DNA from: SZUA-442 sp963759175
GTDB taxonomy: Bacteria > Actinomycetota > Acidimicrobiia > Spongiisociales > UBA5794
Reading direction: 5' to 3'
Assembly: GCA_963759175.1 (NCBI GenBank)
Contig: CAVWXP010000010.1
Coordinates: 558,001-622,000 of the forward strand
Length of the DNA: 64,000 bases
Shown: in pieces, positions 44,792-52,456 of the stretch
Layout: each line of letters starts with the position of its first letter
How positions within the stretch are numbered: the first letter of the stretch is position 1
Notes under the pieces: model-generated
Seen by the model: only the letters and a program-made list of their open reading frames with translations
The model's database searches: none
What the model was told of the DNA's origin: nothing
Position numbers and translations under genes: made by a program

Positions 44792-45586
44792 ATGACTGAT
44801 TCCCGCACCTTCGCCAAACCCCTCGATGAGGTCGTGGCTGCGACCCCCGATCGCCAGTGGACCCGCCTCCGCGGATACAACGTGGGGATGGGCTTGCTGC
44901 ATCTCATCCAGGGCGTCATCGTCCTGATCCTCGCCAACGAGTTCTCCCTTCCCGTCACCGGAACCTTCCTCGATGGACCGCCGGGGGTGACGGATCCGGA
45001 GTTCACCGAGCTGTTCCGCTTCAGCGTGGCTTGGGGTGTCGCCCTGTTCTTGTTCATGTCGGCGGCAGCACATTTCATCGTGTCAGCGCCCGGGGTGTTC
45101 GGTTGGTACAAGGGCAACCTCATGTACGACCGGAACTACGCACGGTGGATCGAGTACTCGTTCTCATCGTCGCTGATGATCGTGCTCATCGCCTCGCTCA
45201 GCGGCATCTCGGATGTGACGGCCCTGATCGCCCTGGCTGCCGTGAACGTGTGCATGATCCTGTTCGGTCTGCTCATGGAGAAGTACGAGTGGCCAGGCAG
45301 GCCCAACTGGCTGTCGTACTGGTTCGGAGTGTTCGCCGGTGCCATCCCCTGGGTCGGCATCCTCATCTACCTCCTCCAGGGCGGGGAGACCCCTGGATTC
45401 GTGTGGGGCATCTTCTTCTCGCTGTTCGTGTTCTTCAACACGTTCGCCATCAACATGGTGCTGCAGTACCGGCAGACGGGGAAGTGGCGCAACTACCTGT
45501 TCGGAGAGTCCGCCTACATCTTCTTGAGCCTCGTCGCCAAGTCGTTGCTCGCGTGGCAGATCTTCGCAGGGACGTTGGCCGTCTGA
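44792..45586 (+). CDS. Heliorhodopsin
   Basis: 264-residue seven-helix retinal protein of the heliorhodopsin family, whose members lie in the membrane with the N-terminus inside and are thought to act in light signalling. The Schiff-base lysine is Lys250 in LSLVAKSLLAWQIFAGTL. The Glu in ARWIEYSFSSSLMIVLIA (Glu121) corresponds to the family's counterion (Glu107 in the actinobacterial 48C12 protein). LANEFSLPVTGTFLDGPPG and YWFGVFAGAIPWVGILIY are family blocks. Type-1 proton-pump motifs are absent. No retinal-synthesis gene is in the window. Single gene with a leaderless promoter. Confidence 0.95.
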   Translation: MTDSRTFAKPLDEVVAATPDRQWTRLRGYNVGMGLLHLIQGVIVLILANEFSLPVTGTFLDGPPGVTDPEFTELFRFSVAWGVALFLFMSAAAHFIVSAPGVFGWYKGNLMYDRNYARWIEYSFSSSLMIVLIASLSGISDVTALIALAAVNVCMILFGLLMEKYEWPGRPNWLSYWFGVFAGAIPWVGILIYLLQGGETPGFVWGIFFSLFVFFNTFAINMVLQYRQTGKWRNYLFGESAYIFLSLVAKSLLAWQIFAGTLAV

Positions 45587-45643
45587 CCCCCTCGTCGGAG
45601 CAACCCCGCCCGGGCCACGGGTCCGGTGCCGTCGCCTGTGCCC

Positions 45644-46858
45644 TCAGGTGAGGGCGTCGAGGGCTCCGAGGACCCGATCCACCTCGGCAGCCGTGTTGTA
45701 GTGGACGAATCCGATCCGCACCATCCCGTGGTCGGCTCGACCGAGCCTGGACATCACCTCGACGGCGTAGTAGTCGCCTGACCAGACGAAGATGCCAGCT
45801 TCCCCGAGGAGGCCGGCGACCTCGGAAGGCAGGCGCCCCGCGACATCGATGGCAAAGGTGGGCGTCCGACCCTCCGATCCCGTGCGGCCGGCGAGGCGAA
45901 CCGCCGGCATCTCGGCGATTCCGGCGAGGAACCGCTCGGACAGTCCTGCCTCGTAGCGGGCGATCCGCTCCGATGCAGCGATCAGTTGCGACCGGCGGTC
46001 GTCGCCCTCGCCGAGCGATGCCAGGTAGTCGACGGCTGCGGTGACACCGGCAAGCGACTCGAACGACTGCGTGCCGGTCTCCCATCGATCGGGTGCGGTG
46101 TCGGGCGAGGGTCGGAGCTTGTAGGGCTCGATGGCGTCGAGGTGCTCGGCGCGACCGTAGAGGCACCCCGTGTGGGGACCGAACCACTTGTAGGCGGAGG
46201 ACACGAGGAAGTCGGTGCCCGTGGAGCCGACGTCCACCAGCCCATGGGGTGTGTAGTGGACGGCGTCGACGTACGTGAGAGCACCTACCCGGTGGGCCCT
46301 CTCGACGATGTCCGAGACCGGGGTGACGGTTCCGACGGCGTTCGATGCGTGGCTGAACGCAACAAGCCGGGTGCGTTCATCGAGGGCGGCATCGAGGGTG
46401 TCGAGATCCAGCGTGCATTCGCGATCGGGGAGGAAGTCGATCCATCGCACCTCCACCTCTGCATCGAAGGCGGCCTGGGTCCATGGTGTGACGTTGGCGT
46501 CGTGGTCGAGGCGGGACAGCACGATGTTGTCCCCGGGGTGCCAGGTCCTCGCAAGCGAACGGGAGAAGGCGTACGTCAGCGATGTCATGTTCTGGCCGAA
46601 CACGATCTCATTCGGTCGGGCACCGTAGAGGTCGGCGACGGCCGAGCGTGCGGCGTCGAGCACGGCGTCGGTCTCGTGGGACGACGCGAAGGGGCCGTGG
46701 AGGTTGCTTCCACCAGCGGACAGGAACCCGGCCATGGCGTCGATCACGCCCTGGGATACCTGGGTTCCTCCCGGGCCATCGAGGTACGCGGCGGTGGTGG
46801 ATCCGACCTGTCGGGACAGGGCGGGGAACTGCGAACGGACGGCGTCGAGATCGAACAT
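45644..46858 (-). CDS. Cysteine-desulfurase-like class V aminotransferase
   Basis: 404-residue PLP enzyme. It opens FPALSRQVGSTTAAYLDGPGGTQV, has FSHASNAVGTVTPV, the aspartate in LTYVDAVHY and the PLP lysine in VSSAYKWFGPHTG, followed by a GTQSFESLAG segment. This fits the SufS-like 'cysteine desulfurase-like' subfamily whose members often have uncertain substrates; the desulfurase loop Cys is not obvious, so true desulfurase activity is doubtful. ATG 46858 is six bases after TAGCGT. No suf or isc genes are adjacent. Confidence 0.82.
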   Translation of the reverse strand: MFDLDAVRSQFPALSRQVGSTTAAYLDGPGGTQVSQGVIDAMAGFLSAGGSNLHGPFASSHETDAVLDAARSAVADLYGARPNEIVFGQNMTSLTYAFSRSLARTWHPGDNIVLSRLDHDANVTPWTQAAFDAEVEVRWIDFLPDRECTLDLDTLDAALDERTRLVAFSHASNAVGTVTPVSDIVERAHRVGALTYVDAVHYTPHGLVDVGSTGTDFLVSSAYKWFGPHTGCLYGRAEHLDAIEPYKLRPSPDTAPDRWETGTQSFESLAGVTAAVDYLASLGEGDDRRSQLIAASERIARYEAGLSERFLAGIAEMPAVRLAGRTGSEGRTPTFAIDVAGRLPSEVAGLLGEAGIFVWSGDYYAVEVMSRLGRADHGMVRIGFVHYNTAAEVDRVLGALDALT

Positions 46859-46864
46859 GTCGCG

Positions 46865-46870
46865 ACGCTA
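46865..46870 (-). promoter_or_regulatory. Leaderless -10 element for the class V aminotransferase
   Basis: TAGCGT on the minus strand ends six bases before ATG 46858. The rest of the gap to 47043 is GC-rich with no gene seen. Confidence 0.5.
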
Positions 46871-47043
46871 GCTCGCCCTCGGCCGAGATGCTCCCGACCA
46901 GCATCGCCATCCGCGACCGACGTCATGCGCTCCGCACAGCGCGACAGCGACGACCGGTCGCCGCGAGCGGGCGGTGCGCCATCGGGTGGATGTGCTTCGC
47001 CTCGTCGCGACGGCGTGGGTCGCCGCCGTCGAGTTCGGGATCG

Positions 47044-47262
47044 TCAGCGACGGTCTTTGCCGCCGCGTGGTCCCTTGCGCTTGTTGCTCGCCGACGGACC
47101 GATGTTGTGGGCGTGTGCGAGGTGCACCGCCAACTCGGACCGACGTACCTTCATGCGGCACATCGGGCACGGTTCCATCGTGTCGGAACGTGAACCGCCG
47201 TCGCCTCCGAAGTCATCCGTCGCGTCGCTCGCACTGGTTGTGTCTGTGCGATCGTCGGTCAT
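47044..47262 (-). CDS. Small C2H2-like zinc-finger protein
   Basis: 72-residue protein: an acidic, Ser/Thr/Asp-rich N-terminus (1-30), a compact finger with Cys32, Cys35, His47 and His50 or His52 (EPCPMCRMKVRRSELAVH), and a very basic tail (NKRKGPRGGKDRR). The C-x2-C-x11-H spacing is C2H2-like, suggesting zinc and nucleic-acid or protein binding. ATG 47262 has AGGTGA five bases upstream. It starts four bases after the end of the RRM gene, so the two are almost certainly co-transcribed. Confidence 0.65.
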   Translation of the reverse strand: MTDDRTDTTSASDATDDFGGDGGSRSDTMEPCPMCRMKVRRSELAVHLAHAHNIGPSASNKRKGPRGGKDRR

Positions 47263-47266
47263 CGGA

Positions 47267-47512
47267 TCACCTGCGTGGTTTGGCCTGGTTCACTGCGATG
47301 TTGCGTCCATTGAGCTCGTAGCCGTCAAGATCGTCGATCGCCTTCTGCGCGAGCGCATCGTCGGCGAGTTCGACGAATCCGAAGCCGCGCGAGCGGCCCG
47401 TGTCACGATCGAGGATGATTGCAACCGACTCGATCTCACCGTAATCGGAGAAGATCTGGCGGAGGTCTCCCTCGGACGCACTGAACGGCAGATTGCCTAC
47501 GAAGATGTTCAT
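47267..47512 (-). CDS. RRM-domain RNA-binding protein
   Basis: 81-residue protein that is a single RNA recognition motif: RNP2 in MNIFVGNLPF and RNP1 in RSRGFGFVEL, with the last strand NGRNIAVNQAKPRR. This is the bacterial/cyanobacterial Rbp type, bound to RNA in the cytoplasm and often induced by cold. ATG 47512 begins exactly at the domain; only a weak, distant purine run precedes it. An upstream leader with a hairpin and imperfect inverted repeats (47536-47620) may regulate it. Co-transcribed with the zinc-finger gene. Confidence 0.9.
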   Translation of the reverse strand: MNIFVGNLPFSASEGDLRQIFSDYGEIESVAIILDRDTGRSRGFGFVELADDALAQKAIDDLDGYELNGRNIAVNQAKPRR

Positions 47513-47535
47513 GGGGGGTGTTGACCCTTCCTCAC

Positions 47536-47554
47536 GGGAGGCCCTGCGCCTCCC
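47536..47554 (-). promoter_or_regulatory. Hairpin in the RRM gene leader
   Basis: GGGAGGC and GCCTCCC pair (7 bp, 5-base loop) about 24 bases before the RRM start. Further upstream, imperfect inverted repeats around GGTTCCGGAAC (47565-47620) could fold as well. A structured leader would suit a cold-responsive RNA-binding gene; this is inference. Confidence 0.4.
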
Positions 47555-47697
47555 TCTCTGATGGTGTTCCGGAACCGACTCTCTGCTGTCGGGTCCGGGA
47601 ACCTTCGAAGACCGAGTCGCCGCCGTAGCAGCCAGATGTGAGGCTACCAGTCCCGCGTCACAGCGACGCCACCGCACGCCGATGATCGTCACGCGTG

Positions 47698-47723
47698 AGG
47701 GCCACCCCGAAGGGTGGCCCTCA
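47698..47723 (-). terminator. Hairpin terminator with UUCG tetraloop
   Basis: An 11-bp perfect stem (47698-47708 with 47713-47723) closes a four-base loop that reads UUCG on the minus strand within CCC-UUCG-GGG, an exceptionally stable tetraloop. It lies 29 bases after the stop of the membrane protein gene at 47752-48150 and insulates the RRM operon. No U-tract. Confidence 0.65.
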
Positions 47724-47751
47724 TCTCCATAGTGATCGCGTTCTCGGGGGC

Positions 47752-48150
47752 TCAGCTTTCGAAGAACGCCTTCGAATCCTCATCGCCGTAGAGGAAGTAC
47801 AGAACCACCAGAGCGAGAACACCGGTGACGAGTCCCTCGAAGCGCGACGCCGGCAGGGCGATGATCACGTACACGGAGCCGATGATCCTCAGCGCCATGG
47901 CTACCCCGATGAGCAGGCGCACGCCGTTGCTGGCGGACCGGAGCCCGAACGCCAACAGAGCGAAGATCACGCCGATGACGAGGAGTGCGATCGCTACGCC
48001 CGTGATGGTGCTCTCGCTGACATCGGCGGCTTCTGCCACCGGGCCTGTTTCGATGAGCAGGAACACGCCAGCCGCGATATCGAGGATGGCGCCGATGAAC
48101 ATCAGGATCGTGATGACGCTGATACCAAGCGGCATTTTTCGGTCGGACAT
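47752..48150 (-). CDS. Four-helix membrane protein, function unknown
   Basis: 132-residue protein with four hydrophobic helices (starting near ISVITILMFIGAILDIAAG, ITGVAIALLVIGVIFALLA, VRLLIGVAMALRIIGSVYV and LVTGVLALVVLYFLYG) and a charged C-terminus DEDSKAFFES. ATG 48150 has AAGGAGAG upstream. It resembles small actinobacterial DUF membrane proteins, with no named function. Its own terminator follows, so it is monocistronic. Confidence 0.7.
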   Translation of the reverse strand: MSDRKMPLGISVITILMFIGAILDIAAGVFLLIETGPVAEAADVSESTITGVAIALLVIGVIFALLAFGLRSASNGVRLLIGVAMALRIIGSVYVIIALPASRFEGLVTGVLALVVLYFLYGDEDSKAFFES

Positions 48151-48235
48151 GGTGGTCTCTCCTTAGGGCGCGGATTCTGCCCGCACCATGGTCTTCAGGG
48201 GTCCGCAGGTTCAGACCTCTTCCCGAGGAAGGAGG

Positions 48236-48910
48236 TTACTCGCGGTTCCTGGCGGAGTCGATGCGGTGGATCAGAGCGGCGGCGCCTATGGCAACGGCGA
48301 CGCCGAGGGCGGCCCCCGCCGTGGCATCGGAGAGCCAATGCGCACGAAGGTAGACCCTGCTGAGCGCCATGAGGATGGCGAATGCAGCAGCGAGCATCTC
48401 GAGGTTTCGCCGCCTGGGTCCAGCTGGCACGAACACGATCACCAGTGACACGGCGATCGCCGCCCCTGCCACGGCATGCCCGGAGGGGAACGAGAAGCTG
48501 GTCGTCTCGACCAGCGGCATGGGCGGACGTTCACGCTCGTACAGCAGCTTCATCGGCCCGATGAGGAGCTGCGACGCTGCCATCGCCAGCACCCAGAACG
48601 CGAGGCCGTGCCACCTCCGGAGCACGATCAGCGCCACGCCGACGATCACGATGATCGGGGCGGTCACCCACGTGCTCCCGATGAGGTCGAACGCCTTCGC
48701 TACGGCGACGACGATGTCGTTCTCGAGGTCGACGGCGAGCTCATAGACCCAGTCGTCGACCGTTTGGACGATGTCTGCGAGTGCGGGAATCGCCAGGCCG
48801 ATGAAGAGGAAGCCACCGAGCGCCCACAGGACGATGGACGCACGAAGCGCCGCCGGATGATCCGTGAGCAAGGGCCGGTCGTCGAGGGCCCCTGCGCGGC
48901 GTCCCGTCAC
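48236..48910 (-). CDS. PAP2-family phosphatase (membrane)
   Basis: 224-residue membrane protein of the type 2 phosphatidic acid phosphatase family. The three PAP2 motifs are present: KLLYERERPPMP, the SFPSGHA stretch, and SRVYLRAHWLSDATAGA with the catalytic His and Asp. Such enzymes dephosphorylate lipid phosphates such as phosphatidic acid or undecaprenyl diphosphate. The start is GTG 48910, overlapping the stop of the upstream kinase-flippase gene (GTGA), so the two are translationally coupled. Confidence 0.85.
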   Translation of the reverse strand: MTGRRAGALDDRPLLTDHPAALRASIVLWALGGFLFIGLAIPALADIVQTVDDWVYELAVDLENDIVVAVAKAFDLIGSTWVTAPIIVIVGVALIVLRRWHGLAFWVLAMAASQLLIGPMKLLYERERPPMPLVETTSFSFPSGHAVAGAAIAVSLVIVFVPAGPRRRNLEMLAAAFAILMALSRVYLRAHWLSDATAGAALGVAVAIGAAALIHRIDSARNRE

Positions 48911-51357
48911 AAGAGATCGTCGCCTTCGAGCTTCCTGAGAGCGAAGATGCCGGGGATGATCGGCAGCCAGAAGGTGCCGATGCGGTAGAGGAACGTCGCT
49001 GAGACTGCGGTCGTCGTGTCCAACCCGAGGGCGGTCATGGCAGCGATGAGGGCTGCTTCCGTTGCACCGATTCCACCGGGTGTCGGAGCGAGGTTGCCGA
49101 GCGCCTGGCCACCGAGGAAGGTGAGGGCGACCGCTGCCACACCGAGCCCGCCACCGAAGGCCTCGAGGCTGAACCACAGCGCCGCGATGTACGCGGTGAT
49201 CATCATCAGCGCACCACCGAAGAGCAGGACGGCCTTGGCGGGTGTGGTTGCGACCTCGGCGAGGCCCCGCCCCGATTGCTTGATCGCGGGCCACACCTTC
49301 GCCTTGAAGAGCTTGCGGCTGAAGGGCAGGAAGAACAGCAGGCCCGACAGGGCGAAGACCACCACGAGACCGATCAGGACGGCATTGCCCGAGGGGAGTG
49401 CGATGAAGTCGCCTGCGTTGCGTCCGAGGAACAGCACCGTGGTCAGAAGCAGGGTCATGTGGACTGCCATCGTCGACACGCTGCTCACGCCGAGGCCGGC
49501 GACAGCCGAGGGCAGTTCGACACCGTTCTTCTGCATGAACCGGACGTTGGTCGCCATCCCTCCGACCTTCACGGGTGTGATGCGGTTGATGAACGAACCG
49601 GCGAACTGGACGAGGACGGTGGGGATGGTGGCGAGGCGGTCAGGGATCGAACCCATGATGTTGAACGCCGCACCCACATAGGTGAAGAACGACGCGATCA
49701 GGATCGCCGGCGCCCACGCCCAGTTGGCTTCGAGAACGGCGCCGAAGTCGGTCTGCGTGAGCTGGGGGATGAGGAAGTACATCGCCAGGGCGAAACCGAG
49801 CACCATGACGACCGTCTTCGCCTTGATGCGCTCGAGGTTCTCGAGCGGGATCTCCTCGACCCCGGTCTGGGCGGCGATCTCCTCGCGGATGTCGTCACCG
49901 AGTCCCTTCTGCTTCTTGAGCGCATCCCTCGTTGCTCCGCTGAGCGCGAGTGGCTGGATGCGCGACGCCGAGTCCGCGACGGCCTCGGCCCCGATACCGC
50001 GGATCGCACACGACACGGCGCGCTGGGCCCCGACGACCGACGCCGTGGAGGCGACGAGCTCGGCGATGTCGCTCCGGAGCTGACCGTCCGTGGCCGCGAG
50101 TTCCGAGAACCCGAAGTCGATCAACCAGGGTTCGCCGTCAGAAGCGAGGAAGACGTTGGCGAGTCGAAGATCGCGGTGGGCGGTCCTCCGCTCGCGGAGC
50201 TCACCGACCAGACCCCAGACCTGGGCGAGGACGTCATCGGTGAGCTGGTCCACCGGCACCGAATCGAGCGACTTCCCGTCGATGAGGTCATAGGCCATGA
50301 CCATCGACGCAGGTCGTACCTCAGCAACGGCTTCGAGCCTCGGAGTGCGCACGCCATCGGAGGCTGCCTTCAGCGAGACGACGGCTTCGTGCTCGATCGC
50401 ACGCTTGAGCGACGAGAACGGACGCTCGTCCCCTACGCCTCGGAGGCGGAACATCCGGAAGATCCGGAAGAGGATGTCGGCTGCTCGCTCCTCGGGTGAC
50501 AGCACCTTCACGAAGAGGCCTTGTCCCTCCGTCGTCGTCGCGATGTAGGGCACGGATCCCCTGGCATCGACGCCCGCACGGCTGAGCGATCGGAGTTCGA
50601 CACCGGACCGCTCGAGCGCTGCTACCACTTGGTGGCCGCGAGGTCGACGATTCGGTTCACCGAACGCCAGCAACACGGCCGTACCGATGGAGAAGGCGAT
50701 CCCGATCGCCAGGAACTCGTCGATCGGTGGATCCAGCGCCGTGAGCATCCGGGCGATGGCGAAGATCGTCACAGAGATCCAACCGAACCGTCGCCACCTG
50801 CGGTTCAGGTAGGGGTACACCGCGGCGAAGAAGGCCGTGAAGCCGACGACCGTGCCGAACCGCTCGAGGGGCGTGATGTCAGCTGAGACCTCGATGCATG
50901 TGAGGAGTCCGACATCCTCGGGCGTCGTCCCGGGTTCACAGACCCATGCCGGCGGCGAGAACTCGAGATCCGGTGGCGAGAAATTCTCGACGAGGAATGA
51001 CTCCACGGCCCACAGCGTCACGAGCGAGAGCACCACCGCCACGCCTGCGAGGAGCAACCTGCGGTAGTGCTTCTTACGGATGAAGTAGATGATCGCGATG
51101 ATCGGCAGGAAGAAGGCGAGGAGCGAGATCAGGGCCACGATGAACACCATCACCCAGTTCGGGAAGACATCGAACCCGTCGATGACCTCCACCGTGATGG
51201 CCTCCGAAATATCATCGAGGCCGGAGGCCAGGAGGAACCCGAGACCCGTGGCGGCGACCGCGAGGACGAGACGGAGGAGGTCACTGGGGTGACGCTCGAT
51301 GCCGCGGTCAGCGGGTTCGTCGATGATCACTTCGGTGTCGGTGTGTTGGGTGGTCAT
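48907..51357 (-). CDS. Fusion of membrane domain, protein-kinase-like domain and UPF0104 flippase domain
   Basis: 816-residue protein. Residues 1 to about 235 hold six or so helices. Residues about 245-460 form a kinase-like fold with Lys284 in LFVKVL, Glu323 in IEHEAVV, catalytic HRD at 394-396, Asn401 and DFG at 414-416, so catalysis looks intact. Residues about 510-816 form a lysylphosphatidylglycerol-synthase-TM/flippase domain (RITPVKVGGMATNVRFMQKN, APTPGGIGATEAALIAAM). It probably phosphorylates or senses a lipid or sugar and moves it across the membrane. ATG 51357 follows CAGGGC. Coupled to a PAP2 phosphatase. Confidence 0.8.
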   Translation of the reverse strand: MTTQHTDTEVIIDEPADRGIERHPSDLLRLVLAVAATGLGFLLASGLDDISEAITVEVIDGFDVFPNWVMVFIVALISLLAFFLPIIAIIYFIRKKHYRRLLLAGVAVVLSLVTLWAVESFLVENFSPPDLEFSPPAWVCEPGTTPEDVGLLTCIEVSADITPLERFGTVVGFTAFFAAVYPYLNRRWRRFGWISVTIFAIARMLTALDPPIDEFLAIGIAFSIGTAVLLAFGEPNRRPRGHQVVAALERSGVELRSLSRAGVDARGSVPYIATTTEGQGLFVKVLSPEERAADILFRIFRMFRLRGVGDERPFSSLKRAIEHEAVVSLKAASDGVRTPRLEAVAEVRPASMVMAYDLIDGKSLDSVPVDQLTDDVLAQVWGLVGELRERRTAHRDLRLANVFLASDGEPWLIDFGFSELAATDGQLRSDIAELVASTASVVGAQRAVSCAIRGIGAEAVADSASRIQPLALSGATRDALKKQKGLGDDIREEIAAQTGVEEIPLENLERIKAKTVVMVLGFALAMYFLIPQLTQTDFGAVLEANWAWAPAILIASFFTYVGAAFNIMGSIPDRLATIPTVLVQFAGSFINRITPVKVGGMATNVRFMQKNGVELPSAVAGLGVSSVSTMAVHMTLLLTTVLFLGRNAGDFIALPSGNAVLIGLVVVFALSGLLFFLPFSRKLFKAKVWPAIKQSGRGLAEVATTPAKAVLLFGGALMMITAYIAALWFSLEAFGGGLGVAAVALTFLGGQALGNLAPTPGGIGATEAALIAAMTALGLDTTTAVSATFLYRIGTFWLPIIPGIFALRKLEGDDLL

Positions 51358-51435
51358 GGTGCCCTGATTTGTTGTCGGCGCAGCATAGGTACGGTTCGCT
51401 TGCAAGGGAAGCGACATCGTCGCAGAAAGGAATGG

Positions 51436-52017
51436 ATGGTGCAGTCCATGATCGGAGCGCTCGGGTCGACGTCGATCGTCGTGTGGTCGGCTTCCGTTGC
51501 ACGCAAGGGCGTACCTGCCTGGGATGCCGCTGCGTTCCGACGGATCAACGACCTCCCCGATGCGCTCGCTCCCCTTGCATGGCTTCCGATGCAGGCGGGA
51601 GCGCTCGGCGCACCGCTGGCGATCGGGGCCGTGGTGGCCGCCACGGGCGACCGAGCATCAGCGCTGCGCGTGGCGAGCACCGGTCTCGCGGCGTGGGCAG
51701 GGGCCAAGGCACTGAAGAAGGCGATCGCGCGTGGCCGGCCCGGTGACCACGATGACGCCACGGTCCTGCGAATGGGATCGGCGGACCATGGATTGGGTTA
51801 CCCGTCGGGGCACGCCGCCGTTGTCGCCACCCTCGTCGCAGCGCTCACCGCTCGCCGGAACGGGACTGCCAAAGCCCTCGGCGTCGCCCTCGCGGGGGTC
51901 GTCGGCGGTTCTCGCATCTACGTGGGCGCGCACTACCCCGTCGACGTCATCGGCGGCTTCGGGCTCGGTGCCGCGATCGCATCCACCTACGGAATCATCG
52001 ACGATCTGGTCAGGTGA
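51436..52017 (+). CDS. PAP2-family phosphatase
   Basis: 193-residue membrane-associated PAP2 enzyme with motifs KKAIARGRPGDH, GYPSGHAAVVATL and SRIYVGAHYPVDVIGG. It is shorter than the PAP2 protein at 48236-48910 and only distantly similar. ATG 51436 has AAAGGA upstream; the open frame reaches far upstream but overlaps the opposite gene with no protein-like content. Divergent from the kinase-flippase gene across 78 bases, so the two may share regulation. Its end overlaps the MarR gene end by 8 bases. Confidence 0.83.
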   Translation: MVQSMIGALGSTSIVVWSASVARKGVPAWDAAAFRRINDLPDALAPLAWLPMQAGALGAPLAIGAVVAATGDRASALRVASTGLAAWAGAKALKKAIARGRPGDHDDATVLRMGSADHGLGYPSGHAAVVATLVAALTARRNGTAKALGVALAGVVGGSRIYVGAHYPVDVIGGFGLGAAIASTYGIIDDLVR

Positions 52018-52429
52018 TGGGGATCTCCAGCGCCGCGAGCCTGTCGGCGCCCTCGCGAAGGACCGGGTAGGAGCTCGCGCAGACACGATCGGCGAGCTCT
52101 CGTCCGCTCTCGGTGATCGACACGATCACGGCGCGGCCATCCTCGGCCAGCTCGCCACCACGAGAGATCAGCCCTCGCTCGCCCAATTGGTCGATCACCT
52201 TGGTCATCCCGCCCGTGGTCATCCCGACCCGTTGGCTCAGGGCGGTGGGCCGCATCGGGCCCTCGAAGCGGAGCAGGAGCAGGGTGGCCAACGGCGTGTT
52301 GCGGATGATGTATGGATCCACCCCCACACCGCCGAGGACTCCCTCGATGGCATTCCCCATTTCGGTGAACAGCAACATCACCCGACCAGCGAACTCGCGG
52401 TCGGGCGGTGAAACAGGTTCCGTGGACAT
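52010..52429 (-). CDS. MarR-family transcriptional regulator
   Basis: 139-residue winged-helix regulator. Helix-turn-helix region LRFEGPMRPTALSQRVGMTTGGMTKVIDQL, then the wing LISRGGELAEDGRAVIVSITESG, both typical of MarR. It presumably represses a nearby or distant gene and responds to a small ligand. The start is ATG 52429, six bases after TACGAT, so it is leaderless; the GTG at 52435 touches the -10 and cannot be used. No obvious target operon is adjacent other than the convergent PAP2 gene. Confidence 0.88.
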   Translation of the reverse strand: MSTEPVSPPDREFAGRVMLLFTEMGNAIEGVLGGVGVDPYIIRNTPLATLLLLRFEGPMRPTALSQRVGMTTGGMTKVIDQLGERGLISRGGELAEDGRAVIVSITESGRELADRVCASSYPVLREGADRLAALEIPIT

Positions 52430-52435
52430 GGTCAC

Positions 52436-52441
52436 ATCGTA
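52436..52441 (-). promoter_or_regulatory. Leaderless -10 element for the MarR gene
   Basis: TACGAT on the minus strand ends six bases before ATG 52429. Confidence 0.5.
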
Positions 52442-52456
52442 CGAGATTTCGAAGGG

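Noticed and set aside
44792..45586. Type-1 proton-pumping rhodopsin
   Set aside because: The proton-acceptor/donor motif of helix C is absent and the helix C and G blocks match heliorhodopsin.
45640..45655. GCCCTC-AGGT-GAGGGC hairpin between heliorhodopsin and the class V aminotransferase
   Set aside because: It overlaps the aminotransferase stop codon and has only six pairs, so it is too weak to call a terminator.
45986..47524. A 512-residue open frame antisense to the class V aminotransferase and RRM genes
   Set aside because: The opposite-strand genes have clear domains, while this frame has none and no ribosome site.
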